From Gordonia sp. SID5947 (GTDB taxonomy: Bacteria > Actinomycetota > Actinomycetes > Mycobacteriales > Mycobacteriaceae), in contig NZ_WWHU01000001.1 of NCBI RefSeq assembly GCF_009862785.1, positions 1,860,001-1,924,000 on the forward strand: a DNA stretch of 64,000 nucleotides, written 5' to 3'. Positions within the stretch are counted from its first letter, which is position 1. Every line of letters begins with the position of its first letter. The position numbers and the translations under genes are program-made. Below the pieces are notes generated by a model. The model saw only the letters and a program-made list of their open reading frames with translations. It was not told the origin of the DNA and did not search any database. This document shows, piece by piece, positions 9,205-19,051 of the stretch.

Positions 9205-10050
9205 ATGGAGCACAATGTGGTCGGCCTGACCGGCCGGATCGTGGTCGTCTCCGGCGCAGCGGGCGGCGGCATCGGAACGACGGTGACAAGGATGGTCGCC
9301 GAGGCGGGCGCGACCGTCATCGCGGTGAGCCGCTCCAAGGACAACCTGGACACGCACATCAGCCCGCTTGTCGCCGAGGGGCTTTCGATCATCCCGATCA
9401 GTGCGGACGCGTCCACCGACGAGGGCATCAACGCTGTGATGGACCAGGTGCGGATCACCGACGGCACCCTGTACGGACTGGTGAACGTCGCAGGCGGCGC
9501 AGCACCGACAACCTGGATGCCGGCAACCCGCGTCACCCGCGAGGACTGGCGTGACCTGTTCACCCAGAACCTCGAGACGATGTTCTTCATGAGTCAGGCC
9601 GTTGCGGCCGAACTCAAGTCACGAGGCCTGCCCGGCTCCATCGTGTCGATCTCGTCGATCAGCGGGATGAACACCGCACCGTTCCACATCGGTTACGGCA
9701 CCGCCAAGGCTGCGCTGGTCGCGGCAACGCGCACCATGGCCGTGGAATTGGCCACCGACAACATCCGGATCAACGCCGTGGCGCCCGGCGTGACCGCGAC
9801 GCCGGCCTCGATGACCTACGTCGACGACGATGCGGACCGTGACCGTCGGGCCATCGCCATGGGACGGCGCGGCCGCCCCGAGGAGCAGGCCGGAGCCATC
9901 CTGTTCCTCTTGTCGGACCTGTCGAGCTACATCACCGGACAAACGCTGCTCGTGGACGGCGGGCTGAACCTCAAGTGGACCCACATGGGTGCCGATCACA
10001 CGTCCCTGTTCCTCAAGGACGAGGACTTTCGTGCAGCAATCACACACTGA
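9205..10050 (+). CDS. Short-chain dehydrogenase/reductase
   Basis: A 281-residue SDR with a glycine-rich loop SGAAGGGIG near residue 17, the NVAGG segment, and active-site residues in SISSISGM and YGTAKA. A longer-than-usual tail ends HMGADHTSLFLKDEDF. It probably interconverts an alcohol and a ketone on the oxygenated substrate that is then handled by the neighbouring Rieske oxygenase or Baeyer-Villiger monooxygenase. The start ATG 9205 is eight bases after the corrected stop of the propeller gene, so the two are co-transcribed. Confidence 0.85.
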   Translation: MEHNVVGLTGRIVVVSGAAGGGIGTTVTRMVAEAGATVIAVSRSKDNLDTHISPLVAEGLSIIPISADASTDEGINAVMDQVRITDGTLYGLVNVAGGAAPTTWMPATRVTREDWRDLFTQNLETMFFMSQAVAAELKSRGLPGSIVSISSISGMNTAPFHIGYGTAKAALVAATRTMAVELATDNIRINAVAPGVTATPASMTYVDDDADRDRRAIAMGRRGRPEEQAGAILFLLSDLSSYITGQTLLVDGGLNLKWTHMGADHTSLFLKDEDFRAAITH

Positions 10051-10077
10051 AACAACGACTTTCGACGGGAGAACGTC

Positions 10078-11462
10078 ATGACCAACACGATCGACAACGT
10101 CAACGTACCGGTCCAGAACTCCACCGACGAGCCACCGATCACACCGCTGGAGATCGGTGTGGACGCCTACATCTCGAAAGATTACCTACGCGCCGAACAG
10201 GACAAGCTCTGGAGCAAGGTGTGGCAGCAGGTCGGACGCGTCGAGGAGATCCCCAAGGTCGGTGACTTCCTGACCTACGAGATCATGGACAACTCGTTCA
10301 TCATCGCCCGCTCGGGACCCGACCGGATCAGCGCGTACCACAACGTCTGTTCGCATCGGGGCCGCCGCCTCGTCGACACCCCCGACGGGAAACGAGAAGC
10401 CAAGGGCACGTGCAAGACATTCGTCTGCGGATTCCATGGCTGGACCTACGACCTACAGGGCAAGAACACCTGGGCGGCCGAACGGGAGGACTGGCCGACC
10501 GGTCTGACCGAGGAGAAGACCCGGTTGCGCGCTGTGCAGGTCGACACCTGGGGCGGTTGGATCTGGATCAACATGGATCCGGACTGCGAACCCCTGCGGG
10601 ATTACCTCGAGCCGGCGGCAAGCCTGCTCGATCCGTTCCAGCTCGAGAACATGCGATACCGCTGGCGCAAGTGGCTGGTGTTCGACTGCAACTGGAAGAT
10701 CGCACTCGAGGCGTTCATGGAGACCTATCACGTCCCGTATACGCACCCCGAGTTCCGGACCTACGGCACCTTTCTCGGATGGTCGCGCGCCCAGGGCAAA
10801 CACAGCAACATCGGGTATGACGCCCCGAAGGGAATGGAGGACAATCAGGCGAAGCTGCGCGTCGCCGACGGCCCTGATGCCCGGATCTCCACCATCGACC
10901 TGCAGAACTTCACGTGGGAGAACGCGAACACCAACACCACCCGCACACTGGTGGACGCGGCCCAGCGACTGATCGACGAACTGCCCGAAGGCACTCCCGC
11001 CAACGAGGTTCTGGCGCATTGGCTGGCCTCGGCGCGACGCGACGACGCCGAACGCGGTGTCATCTGGCCGACGGTCGACAACGAGACGGTCGCCAAGAGC
11101 GGGACGGCATGGCAGATCTTCCCGAATTTCCAGATCGGTCACGCGCTCAACAACATGCTCTGCTACAGCGCTCGACCCTACGGAGACGATCCCGACAAGT
11201 GTTACTTCGAGGCAGCCGTCTTCGAGCTGTTCCCGAAGGAGAAGAGCCACACACCGAATGGGAGTTCACCCCGGAGGATGACCCGGGTTGGCGCACCGTA
11301 CTGCCACAGGACTTCTCCAACATGGCCGCTGTCCAGAAAGGCGTGAAGTCACACGGGTTCTCGGGCGCCAAGCCCAATCCGTACCGCGAACGCAGCGTCG
11401 TCAATCTGCACCACAACCTGGCGAAGTACATGGGTACCGGTGCGCCCGAAGACCTCGCCTGA
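10078..11462 (+). CDS. Rieske non-haem iron oxygenase, alpha (large) subunit (frameshifted near C-terminus)
   Basis: The Rieske [2Fe-2S] ligands are clear: C91-x-H93 in CSHRGRR and C117-x2-H120 in CGFHGW. The mononuclear iron site is in the segment ALEAFMETYHVPYTHPE, with H218 and H223. The family hydroxylates aromatic or alicyclic substrates using electrons from a ferredoxin and reductase. The frame is lost at the GG of 11238-11239. Restoring one G gives FPKGEEPHTEWEF and continues to 11462 (about 461 residues). No beta subunit, ferredoxin or reductase gene lies in the island, so it is either an alpha-only enzyme served by redox partners elsewhere or an alpha3 oxygenase. Substrate unknown. 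Confidence 0.88.
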
Positions 11463-11509
11463 CCACTCGTCATCACCCCCCATCAGCACTGCCGAAACAA
11501 GGAATCACG

Positions 11510-13345
11510 ATGCAGAACTGCGAACCCACGCAGACACCCGACGTCGACATCGCCGCCCTCCACGAGAAGTATCTCCACGAGCGCGACAAGCGTCTGCGCT
11601 CCGACGGCCAGGCTCAGTATCTCGAGGCCGAGGACGACTTCGCCGAGTTCTACGAGGGCGACCCGCATTTGCCGGTCGTACCGCGACAGCCGATCACCGA
11701 CGATATCGACGTGGTGATCCTCGGCGGCGGATTCTGTGGTCTCATCACCGCACACCGGCTGCAACAGGCCGGTGTCTCCGACTTCAAGATCGTCGAGCTC
11801 GGCGGGGACTTCGGCGGCGTCTGGTACTGGAATCGCTACCCGGGAATCCAGATCGACTCGGACGCATACTGTTACCTGCCGCTGCTCGAGGAGACCGGCT
11901 TCATGCCGAAGGAGAAGTACTCCAAGGGTGACGAATGCTTCGAGCACGCCCAGCGAATCGGGGAACACTTCGATCTCTACGACCACGCTCTCTTCCACAC
12001 CTTGGTCCGCTCCCTGGAATGGGACGGTGAGATCAACCGGTGGCAGATCACCTCCAACCGCGGCGACGAGATCCGCGCCCGCTTCGTGATCATGTGCCAG
12101 GGCCCCTACAACCGGCCGAAGCTGCCGGGCATCCCCGGCATCAAGGACTTCAAGGGCCATACCTTCCACACCGCGCGCTGGGACTACGACTACACCGGTG
12201 GCGACCTGCACGGTGGGCTGGACAAGATCGGCGACAAGCGCATCGCCGTCATCGGAACGGGCTCGAGCGGCGTACAGGCGATCCCGCACCTCGCGCGAGG
12301 AGCGAAACACCTCACCGTCTTCCAGCGCACACCGTCCTACATCTTCGAACGGGCCAACTACCCCACCGATCCGGAATGGGTCCAGAGCCTGGAACCCGGG
12401 TGGCGGACCGCACGGCAGCGCAACTTTCACAACGCCGCGTTCGCGTTCTACAACCCCGGTGAACCGGACCTCATCTGCGACGGGTGGACGGAGGTCGCCC
12501 GCAACATGGCAGCGAAGCTCAATGCGACCGAGAACTTCGAGGGCTGGGCCGCGCTGGCCGATCCCGCAAAGTTCATGGAACTCAAAGAGATCGAAGATTA
12601 TCGGGCGATGGAACGGCTGCGTCAGCGGGTCGAACAGATCGTCGAGGACCCGGACACAGCGGAGAAGCTGAAGCCCTACTACCGCAACATGTGCAAGCGC
12701 CCCGTGTTCAACGACGAGTACCTGCCGACGTTCAACCGTCCGAACGTGACACTCGTCGACGTGTCGGATACCAAGGGCGTCGAACGGATAACGGAGAACG
12801 GGATCGTGGCGAACGGGGTCGAGTACGAGGTCGACTGCATCGTGTTCGCCAGCGGCTTCGAGATCACCACCGCACTGGACCGGCAGTTCGACATCAAGCC
12901 GTTCGCCGGCCGCGATGGCGTGTCGCTCTACGACCACTGGGGCAAGGGATTCCGCACTCTCCACGGTGTGATGGCGCACGGATTCCCGAATCACTTCGCC
13001 ACCGGATTCGTGCAGGGCGGTGTCACCGCCTCCACCACGCTGATGTTCGAGCAGCAGGCCGATCACATCTCCTACATCGTCGCCGAGGCTCTCCGCCGGG
13101 ATGTCACCTATGTGGAACCCACTCCCGAAGCCGAGGAGGGCTGGGTCCAGACCATCCGCGAATACTCGGTCGACAACAGCACCTTCACGATGGAATGCAC
13201 CCCCGGCTACTACAACAGTGAGGGCGAGCCGAACGGCCGGTCGTTCCTGGGGGATCCGTTCTGGGGTGGCTTCTACGAGCTCAGCGATCGGCTGCAGGCG
13301 TGGCGCGACACCGGCGAACTCGAAGGCCTGGTGCTGGACAAGTGA
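11510..13345 (+). CDS. Type I Baeyer-Villiger monooxygenase (FAD/NADPH)
   Basis: Two Rossmann motifs are present, GGGFCG (residues 72-77, FAD) and GTGSSG (249-254, NADPH). They flank the type I BVMO fingerprint FKGHTFHTARW (214-224), matching FxGxxxHxxxW. The 611-residue length and extended N-terminus resemble steroid, phenylacetone and large-ring ketone monooxygenases. The reaction converts a ketone to an ester or lactone with O2 and NADPH. ATG 11510 is preceded by AAGGA. It follows the Rieske gene by 47 bp. It is the best clue that the island handles a cyclic or bulky ketone; the actual ketone cannot be deduced. Confidence 0.95.
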   Translation: MQNCEPTQTPDVDIAALHEKYLHERDKRLRSDGQAQYLEAEDDFAEFYEGDPHLPVVPRQPITDDIDVVILGGGFCGLITAHRLQQAGVSDFKIVELGGDFGGVWYWNRYPGIQIDSDAYCYLPLLEETGFMPKEKYSKGDECFEHAQRIGEHFDLYDHALFHTLVRSLEWDGEINRWQITSNRGDEIRARFVIMCQGPYNRPKLPGIPGIKDFKGHTFHTARWDYDYTGGDLHGGLDKIGDKRIAVIGTGSSGVQAIPHLARGAKHLTVFQRTPSYIFERANYPTDPEWVQSLEPGWRTARQRNFHNAAFAFYNPGEPDLICDGWTEVARNMAAKLNATENFEGWAALADPAKFMELKEIEDYRAMERLRQRVEQIVEDPDTAEKLKPYYRNMCKRPVFNDEYLPTFNRPNVTLVDVSDTKGVERITENGIVANGVEYEVDCIVFASGFEITTALDRQFDIKPFAGRDGVSLYDHWGKGFRTLHGVMAHGFPNHFATGFVQGGVTASTTLMFEQQADHISYIVAEALRRDVTYVEPTPEAEEGWVQTIREYSVDNSTFTMECTPGYYNSEGEPNGRSFLGDPFWGGFYELSDRLQAWRDTGELEGLVLDK

Positions 13346-13384
13346 CACGCGACCGTGGAGCGCCTCGTGGACGCAGGACATCAG

Positions 13385-14320
13385 ATGTCTGAACTCCGAT
13401 TCGACAACAGGGTCGCGGTGATCACCGGCGCCGGCCGTGGACTGGGACGTGCATACGCCCTCCTGCTCGCTTCCCGTGGCGCCAAGGTCGTCGTCAACGA
13501 TCCAGGAAGCAGCATCAGCGGTGAGCACACCGATTCCGGTCCGGCGGCCGACGTGGTCCAGGAGATCCGGGACGCGGGCGGCGAGGCGGTCGCCTGTACC
13601 GAGTCGGTGGCCACCGCCGATGGTGGACGTGCCATCATCGACGCCGCGGTGGACCGGTTCGGCGGTGTCGACGTCCTCATCCACAACGCCGGCAACAACC
13701 GCTATGCGTCGCTGTCGGAGATGAGCTACGAAGATTTCGATGCCGTCCTCGACGTCCACCTGCGCGGCGCCTTCCACGTTGTGCGACCGGCATTTCCGCT
13801 GATGTGTGAAGCTGGCTACGGACGTGTGGTGCTGACGTCGTCGATCGGCGGGATCTACGGCAACAAGAGCGTCGCCAACTATGGTGCTGCCAAGGCCGGG
13901 ATCATCGGACTCTCCAACGTGGCCGCCCTCGAGGGGTACGACCACGGGGTACGTTCGAACGTCATCATCCCGGCTGCCCTGACCCGGCTGGCCGAGGGAC
14001 TCGACACGTCCGCCTACCCACCGATGGGCCCGGAGCTGACCGCACCGGCCGTCGGGTGGCTCGCGCACGAATCCTGTTCGATCACCGGGGAGATGCTGGT
14101 GTCGATCGCGGGGCGGGTGGCCCGCGCCTACATCTCCGAGACCGAAGGCGTGTACCAATCCGCGTGGTCCGTCGACGACGTCGGCGAACGTATCGAAGAA
14201 ATCCGCGACACCACCAATTCTTGGCTTCTGCCGGTCGTCCCGGCTGGCCATGTCGATCACATCACGAAGAGTTTCGCACTAGCGACGGAGGGCAGCGCGC
14301 GTGTCAGTCAAGGTCTATGA
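13385..14320 (+). CDS. Short-chain dehydrogenase, 3-hydroxyacyl-CoA dehydrogenase-like
   Basis: The 311-residue protein has an N-terminal SDR domain with TGAGRGLG (about residue 13), the insertion NDPGSSISGEHTDSGPAADV typical of the hydroxyacyl-CoA dehydrogenase part of peroxisomal multifunctional enzyme 2, NAGNNR, and active-site SSIGGIYGNKSVANYGAAK. The C-terminal 60 residues extend beyond a minimal SDR, as in that subgroup. It is likely to oxidise a (3R)-hydroxyacyl-CoA or a similar secondary alcohol during side-chain breakdown. The 3' end overlaps the next gene by 20 bp, which indicates translational coupling. Confidence 0.85.
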   Translation: MSELRFDNRVAVITGAGRGLGRAYALLLASRGAKVVVNDPGSSISGEHTDSGPAADVVQEIRDAGGEAVACTESVATADGGRAIIDAAVDRFGGVDVLIHNAGNNRYASLSEMSYEDFDAVLDVHLRGAFHVVRPAFPLMCEAGYGRVVLTSSIGGIYGNKSVANYGAAKAGIIGLSNVAALEGYDHGVRSNVIIPAALTRLAEGLDTSAYPPMGPELTAPAVGWLAHESCSITGEMLVSIAGRVARAYISETEGVYQSAWSVDDVGERIEEIRDTTNSWLLPVVPAGHVDHITKSFALATEGSARVSQGL

Positions 14321-16007
14321 ACGAATTCTCGACCTCTTCGAGGCCGAGGGCATCACCACGATGTTCGGTATCCCGGATCCCAATTTCGTTCACCTCTTCC
14401 ACACCGCGGAGGAGCGAGGTTGGAACGTCGTCGCTCCGCATCACGAGGAGACCGCGGGCTTCATGGCCGAGGCGGTGTCCCGGATGACCGGCAAGGCGGC
14501 CGTCTGTATCGGCACTCTCGGACCGGGTATCGCCAACATGGCCGGTGCGGTGATGTGTGCCAAGGTCGAGAACTCGCCTGTCATCTTTCTCGGAGGACAG
14601 CGGGCCCGGATCACCGAGCAGCGGGTCCGCCGCGGACGGATACAGTTCGTCCAGCAGTCGGGGCTGATCGAGCCCTCGGTGAAGTACAGCGCCAGTATCG
14701 AATACGCCGATCAGACCGATGAGATCATCCGAGAGGGCCTGCGTAAGGCGTTGTCGGGCACCCCGGGACCCGTGTACATCGAATACCCGTCGCACGTGAT
14801 CACCGAAGAACTGGATGTCCCGCCCGCACTGTCGCCGGATCGGTACCGGCTGGTGGCACAGACGGCGGGTCAGGACAAGATCGATGAGGCGGCACGGATG
14901 ATCCGTGCGGCCGAGCGTCCCATCCTCCTCATCGGGCATGGTGTGCACACTTCGCGCGCCGGCGCGTCGGTGAAGGAACTCGCAGACCTGATGGCCTGTC
15001 CGGTGATCCAGACCTCCGGCGGCACTTCCTATATCGAAGGACTCGAGGATCGCACCTTCCCGTACGGCTTCTCCAAGGCGGCCGTCGAGGCGGTCGTCAC
15101 GTCCGACCTGTGCCTGGCCATCGGTACCGAGCTCGGCGAGCCCGTGCATTTCGGCAAGGGCAGGCACTGGGTCGAGGGAGAGGCCGAACGTAGCTGGCTG
15201 CTGATCGAGCAGGACCCGGCGGCGATCGGGGTCAATCGTCCGATCGACGTTCCGATGGTCGGAGATCTGCGTGCCGTGGTCCCCCAGCTCGTGGACGCAC
15301 TGCAAGACTCGCCGCGCACACCGGCCCCGGAACTCGCGCGCTGGATCTCCGATGACGCAGCGCAACTGGCCGAGCTCGCCGAGACCGCACCTTCTGGCAC
15401 CACGCCGGTTCATCCCGCTCGGTTGATCGTCGAGGCGACAAAAGACTTCGCCGCCGACGGGATCATGGTGCGCGACGGCGGTGCGACGACCATCTTTGGA
15501 TGGACCTACTCGCAGGCCAAACCGCATGACGTGATGTGGAATCAGAACTTCGGCCATCTCGGCACCGGTCTGCCCTACGCTGTCGGGGCGGGCGTCGCCG
15601 ACGGCGGCAAGCGGCCGATGATGCTGATCACCGGCGACTCGTCGTTCCAGTTCCACATCTCGGAACTGGAGACCGCGGCACGGTTGAACCTGCCACTCGT
15701 CTGTGTTGTCGCCGTCGACTACGCGTGGGGTCTCGAGGTCGGCGTCTACAAACGCACCTTCGGGCAGGGTTCTCTGGAAACGGGTGTGCACTGGAGCGAG
15801 ACCACCCGTCTCGACAAGGTGGCCGAGGGATTCGGCTGCTACGGCGAATATGTCGAGCGGGACGAGGACATCGCTCCGGCCATCAAACGCGCGTATGCGA
15901 GTGGCAAGCCGGGAGTCATCCACGTGGCCGTCGATCCCAAGGCGAACTCGGAGGAGATGCCGAGCTACGACGAATTCCGCACCTGGTACGCCGAGGGCCA
16001 GCAGTAG
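14301..16007 (+). CDS. Thiamine-diphosphate-dependent lyase/decarboxylase of the acetolactate synthase/2-hydroxyacyl-CoA lyase superfamily
   Basis: All three ThDP-enzyme domains are present: an N-terminal pyrimidine domain with catalytic Glu in HEETAGFMAEA (E49), a central domain, and a C-terminal PP domain with GDSSFQF (445-451). The usual GDG is GDS, as also seen in oxalyl-CoA decarboxylase and 2-hydroxyacyl-CoA lyase. The distal metal ligand, normally Asn, appears to be Asp473 in AVDYAWG. The protein is 568 residues, start GTG 14301. Followed by an aldehyde dehydrogenase and a TauD-type dioxygenase, it could cleave a 2-hydroxyacyl-CoA to formyl-CoA and an aldehyde, or decarboxylate a 2-oxo acid. 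The superfamily is certain; the reaction is not. Confidence 0.85.
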   Translation: MSVKVYERILDLFEAEGITTMFGIPDPNFVHLFHTAEERGWNVVAPHHEETAGFMAEAVSRMTGKAAVCIGTLGPGIANMAGAVMCAKVENSPVIFLGGQRARITEQRVRRGRIQFVQQSGLIEPSVKYSASIEYADQTDEIIREGLRKALSGTPGPVYIEYPSHVITEELDVPPALSPDRYRLVAQTAGQDKIDEAARMIRAAERPILLIGHGVHTSRAGASVKELADLMACPVIQTSGGTSYIEGLEDRTFPYGFSKAAVEAVVTSDLCLAIGTELGEPVHFGKGRHWVEGEAERSWLLIEQDPAAIGVNRPIDVPMVGDLRAVVPQLVDALQDSPRTPAPELARWISDDAAQLAELAETAPSGTTPVHPARLIVEATKDFAADGIMVRDGGATTIFGWTYSQAKPHDVMWNQNFGHLGTGLPYAVGAGVADGGKRPMMLITGDSSFQFHISELETAARLNLPLVCVVAVDYAWGLEVGVYKRTFGQGSLETGVHWSETTRLDKVAEGFGCYGEYVERDEDIAPAIKRAYASGKPGVIHVAVDPKANSEEMPSYDEFRTWYAEGQQ

Positions 16008-16043
16008 TACTTCCTGTTGCACGTAACGAGAATTGGGGCTGTC

Positions 16044-17482
16044 ATGCGTGACTATCGCAAGTTCTACATCGGTGGCCGATGGGTCGACTCAGCGCAGTCG
16101 GCGACCTTCGACGTCATCAATCCCGCAACCGAAGATGTCTGTGGCACGGTCGCCGCCGGCTCCGCGGCGGATGTCGACAAAGCGGTCGCCGCCGCCCGCC
16201 AGGCGTTTGCCGGCTGGTCGAGCAGCACCGTCAGCGAGCGAGTCGAGCTGCTGACCAACATCTCCGCGGAGTACCAGAGTCGCAGTGGCGACCTCGCGGA
16301 CGCGCTCACCGAGGAGATGGGTGCACCGACCGCACTCGCCAACGGGTTCCAGGTCGGGCTCGGGGCCGGGCACCTGGGCACCGCGATCGAAGCACTGCAG
16401 AACTTCGTCTTCGAAGAGCAGCGCGGCGAAACGTTGGTGGTCAAGGAACCGATCGGTGTCTGCGCGCTGATCACTCCCTGGAACTGGCCGATGAACCAGA
16501 TAGCGGTGAAGGTCTTCCCCGCCCTGGCGACCGGCTGCACGATGGTGCTCAAGCCGTCGGAGCGATCACCGTTCACCGGTCAGGTCTTCACCGAGATCCT
16601 GGATGCCGCAGGCGTTCCGGCCGGTGTGTTCAACCTGGTCCAGGGCGATGGACCAAGTGTCGGGGTGCCGCTCTCAGGACATCCGGATGTCGACATGATC
16701 TCGTTCACGGGTTCGACACGGGCCGGCATCGACATCGCCGAGAACGCCGCGGCAGGCGTCAAACGTGTCACTCAGGAACTCGGCGGCAAGGGACCCAACA
16801 TCGTCCTCGATGATCCGGACTTCGTCGAGAACGTCGCGAAGGGCGTCGTCACCATGATGCTCAACTCGGGACAGACGTGCAGCGCGCCCTCCCGAATGTT
16901 GGTTCCCGGCAACCGCATGGAAGATGCGATCGCGGCCGCCCGGGACGCCACACCCTCGGTGACGGTCGGGGATCCACAAGGTGACTTCTCGATCGGACCG
17001 GTGGTGTCGAAATCGCAGTTCGACAAGATCCAGGACCTCATCCGACAGGGGATCGACGACGGTGCGACGCTGGTGACCGGTGGTCCCGGTCGTCCCGAGA
17101 ATCTCACGAAGGGGTACTACGTCCGGCCGACGGTGTTCGCGGATGTCAAGAACGACATGACGATCGCCCGCGAGGAGATCTTCGGCCCGGTCCTGACGAT
17201 TCTGGGGTACGAGAACATCGAGCACGCGATCGAGATCGCCAACGACACCGAATACGGCCTCGCGGGCTTCGTCGCGGGCGCCGACCTCGACACAGCTCGA
17301 TCGGTCGCGAGGCGGATACGCGCCGGCTCGGTGGCCATCAACGATGCGTTCGACTTCTGCGCGCCGTTCGGCGGTTACAAGAAGAGTGGAAACGGGCGCG
17401 AGTGGGCGACTTCGGCTTCGACGACTACTTGGAGATCAAGAGCATCCTCGGCTACCTCCCGGCCACCGAGGAGGGAAGATGA
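16044..17482 (+). CDS. NAD(P)+-dependent aldehyde dehydrogenase (frameshifted near C-terminus)
   Basis: The protein carries PWNWP with N147, the general base in ELGGK (E245) and the nucleophile in GQTCSAPSR (C279). The frame breaks at a G3 run (17404-17406). Restoring one G gives EWGDFGFDDYLEIKSILGYL and a stop at 17482, the normal ALDH end, for 479 residues. ATG 16044 is chosen because MRDYRKFYIGGRW aligns with family starts; an upstream in-frame ATG at 16017 is possible. It lies between the ThDP enzyme and the dioxygenase and would oxidise the aldehyde released by the former. The stop overlaps the next start as ATGA. Confidence 0.9.
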
Positions 17483-18311
17483 CGGCGTTGCGATCCGAAC
17501 CACTCTCCGAGAACGTCGGCGCAAAGGTGCTCGACGTGGATGCCGACCGGCTCGCCACCGACGCGGATCTGCCGAGCACCATCGCAGATGCACTCGAACA
17601 TTCCGGGGTGCTGCTGTTCCCGGAACTACACGCGAGCGACGAGGTCTTGGTCGAGTTCTGCCGCAAGCTCGGCACCTTGATCAACTTCTCACACCTGCCC
17701 CCGAGACGGAGGAGGTGATGGAGATCAGCTTCAACCCGTCCAATCCGAACGCCGCCTACCTTCGAAGCAACGAGTTCTGGCACATCGACGGCCTGCTCGA
17801 CGAGATCGCGCCGAAGTCGTCGATCCTGACCGCGCGGGTGACCTCGACCGAGGGCGGGGAGACCGAGTTCGCCAGCACGTACGCGGCCTACGACGAGCTC
17901 TCCGACAGCGAGAAGGAGCAGTTTGCGCGGCTCCGGGTCGTGCACACCTTTGATGCGGTCCAGCGGATGACCTACACCGATCCGACCCCGGAGCAGGTGG
18001 CGGACTGGGCAACTCGCACCGTTCGTGAACACCCGTTGGTGTGGGAACACGATTCCGGCCGTCGGTCGTTGGTGCTCGGTGCGACGGCCTCCCATATCGC
18101 CGGCATGGACGTCGACGAGGGCAAGGCCCTGCTGGCGGAGCTGCGGGACCGCATCACCGGCCCGGGAAAGGTGTGCAGCCACAGCTGGACCGAAGGCGAC
18201 ACCGTCTTCTGGGACAACACCGGGTTGATGCACCGCGTCCGCGAGTTCGACCGCGACAAGCCACGGATCATGCACCGGATCACCGTCGCAGGCGAGGAGA
18301 AGATCAAATGA
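17479..18311 (+). CDS. TauD/TfdA-type Fe(II)/2-oxoglutarate dioxygenase (frameshifted)
   Basis: After restoring one base near 17697-17703 (CCCCCGAGACGG, expected PPETEEVMEI) the protein is 277 residues. The facial triad is WHIDG (H102, D104) with distal H252 in GLMHRVREF, and the 2-oxoglutarate-binding Arg267 lies in RIMHRIT. The family hydroxylates an aliphatic carbon with O2 and 2-oxoglutarate, giving succinate and CO2. In an operon with a ThDP lyase and an aldehyde dehydrogenase, hydroxylation alpha to a carboxyl or CoA-ester group is an attractive role, but herbicide- or taurine-type substrates cannot be excluded. The start overlaps the ALDH stop and the end overlaps the next SDR (ATGA in both cases). 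Confidence 0.82.
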
Positions 18312-19051
18312 GTGGACGCACCGCAATCGTCACCGGTGGCGCCTCGGGAATCGGCGGAGCCATCAGCACTCGTCTCGCATCCGGCAACGACCAGGTCGCC
18401 ATCTTCGATGTCGACGGCGAAGCCGCCGAAACAGCCGCGCGGGCGATCGAGGATGCCGGCGGGAAGGCGCTCGGTCTGGCGGTCGACGTGACCGACCGAG
18501 CGCAGATCGACGCGGGGGTCGAGGAGGTTCGGGTGCGGCTCGGCCGTCCGACCGTGCTGGTCAACAGTGCCGGCGCCACCCTGGCGACGCCCTTCCTCGA
18601 GATCACCCGCCAGAGCTGGGATCAGGCACTCGCGATCAACCTCACCGGAACCTTCGACTGCTGCCAGTCGGTGCTCCCGGACATGCTCGAGGAGGGCTGG
18701 GGCCGAATCGTGAACATCTCCTCGTCGAGCGTGCACAGCGGGTCGCCCGGCTTGGCCGGCTACGTGACCGCGAAGTCCGGTGTCGTGGGACTGACAAAGG
18801 TTCTCGCGCTCGAGTTCGGTCGTCGCGGCATCACCGTCAATACGATCCCACCGGGCTTCATCGATACCCCCATGCTGCGCAGAACCGTCGATTCCGGCAT
18901 GTTCGACGTGGACACCCAGATCGGCAAGACACCGGTCGGACGGATCGGTCAGCCCGAGGACGTCGCTGCGACCTGTGCATTCCTCGTCAGCGAGGAGGCC
19001 GGCTACATCACCGGCCAGATCATCGGGGTCAACGGCGGGCGCAACACATGA
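18308..19051 (+). CDS. Short-chain dehydrogenase/reductase
   Basis: A compact 247-residue classical SDR with TGGASGIG (residue 9 onward), NSAGA and active-site SSSSVHSGSPGLAGYVTAK. The C-terminal GYITGQIIGVNGG is typical of FabG-like oxidoreductases. Overlaps at both ends (ATGA with the dioxygenase, ATGA with the next gene) place it firmly in the operon. Likely an alcohol dehydrogenase for a pathway intermediate; substrate unknown. Confidence 0.85.
   Translation: MSGRTAIVTGGASGIGGAISTRLASGNDQVAIFDVDGEAAETAARAIEDAGGKALGLAVDVTDRAQIDAGVEEVRVRLGRPTVLVNSAGATLATPFLEITRQSWDQALAINLTGTFDCCQSVLPDMLEEGWGRIVNISSSSVHSGSPGLAGYVTAKSGVVGLTKVLALEFGRRGITVNTIPPGFIDTPMLRRTVDSGMFDVDTQIGKTPVGRIGQPEDVAATCAFLVSEEAGYITGQIIGVNGGRNT

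Noticed and set aside
11483..14260. Very long open frame on the minus strand opposite the BVMO and SDR genes
   Set aside because: It is antisense to genes with clear catalytic motifs, has no recognisable domain, and reflects the lack of stop codons in GC-rich antisense DNA. The same applies to long frames such as 22070-25249 (+), 50374-52203 (+) and 56221-58269 (+).
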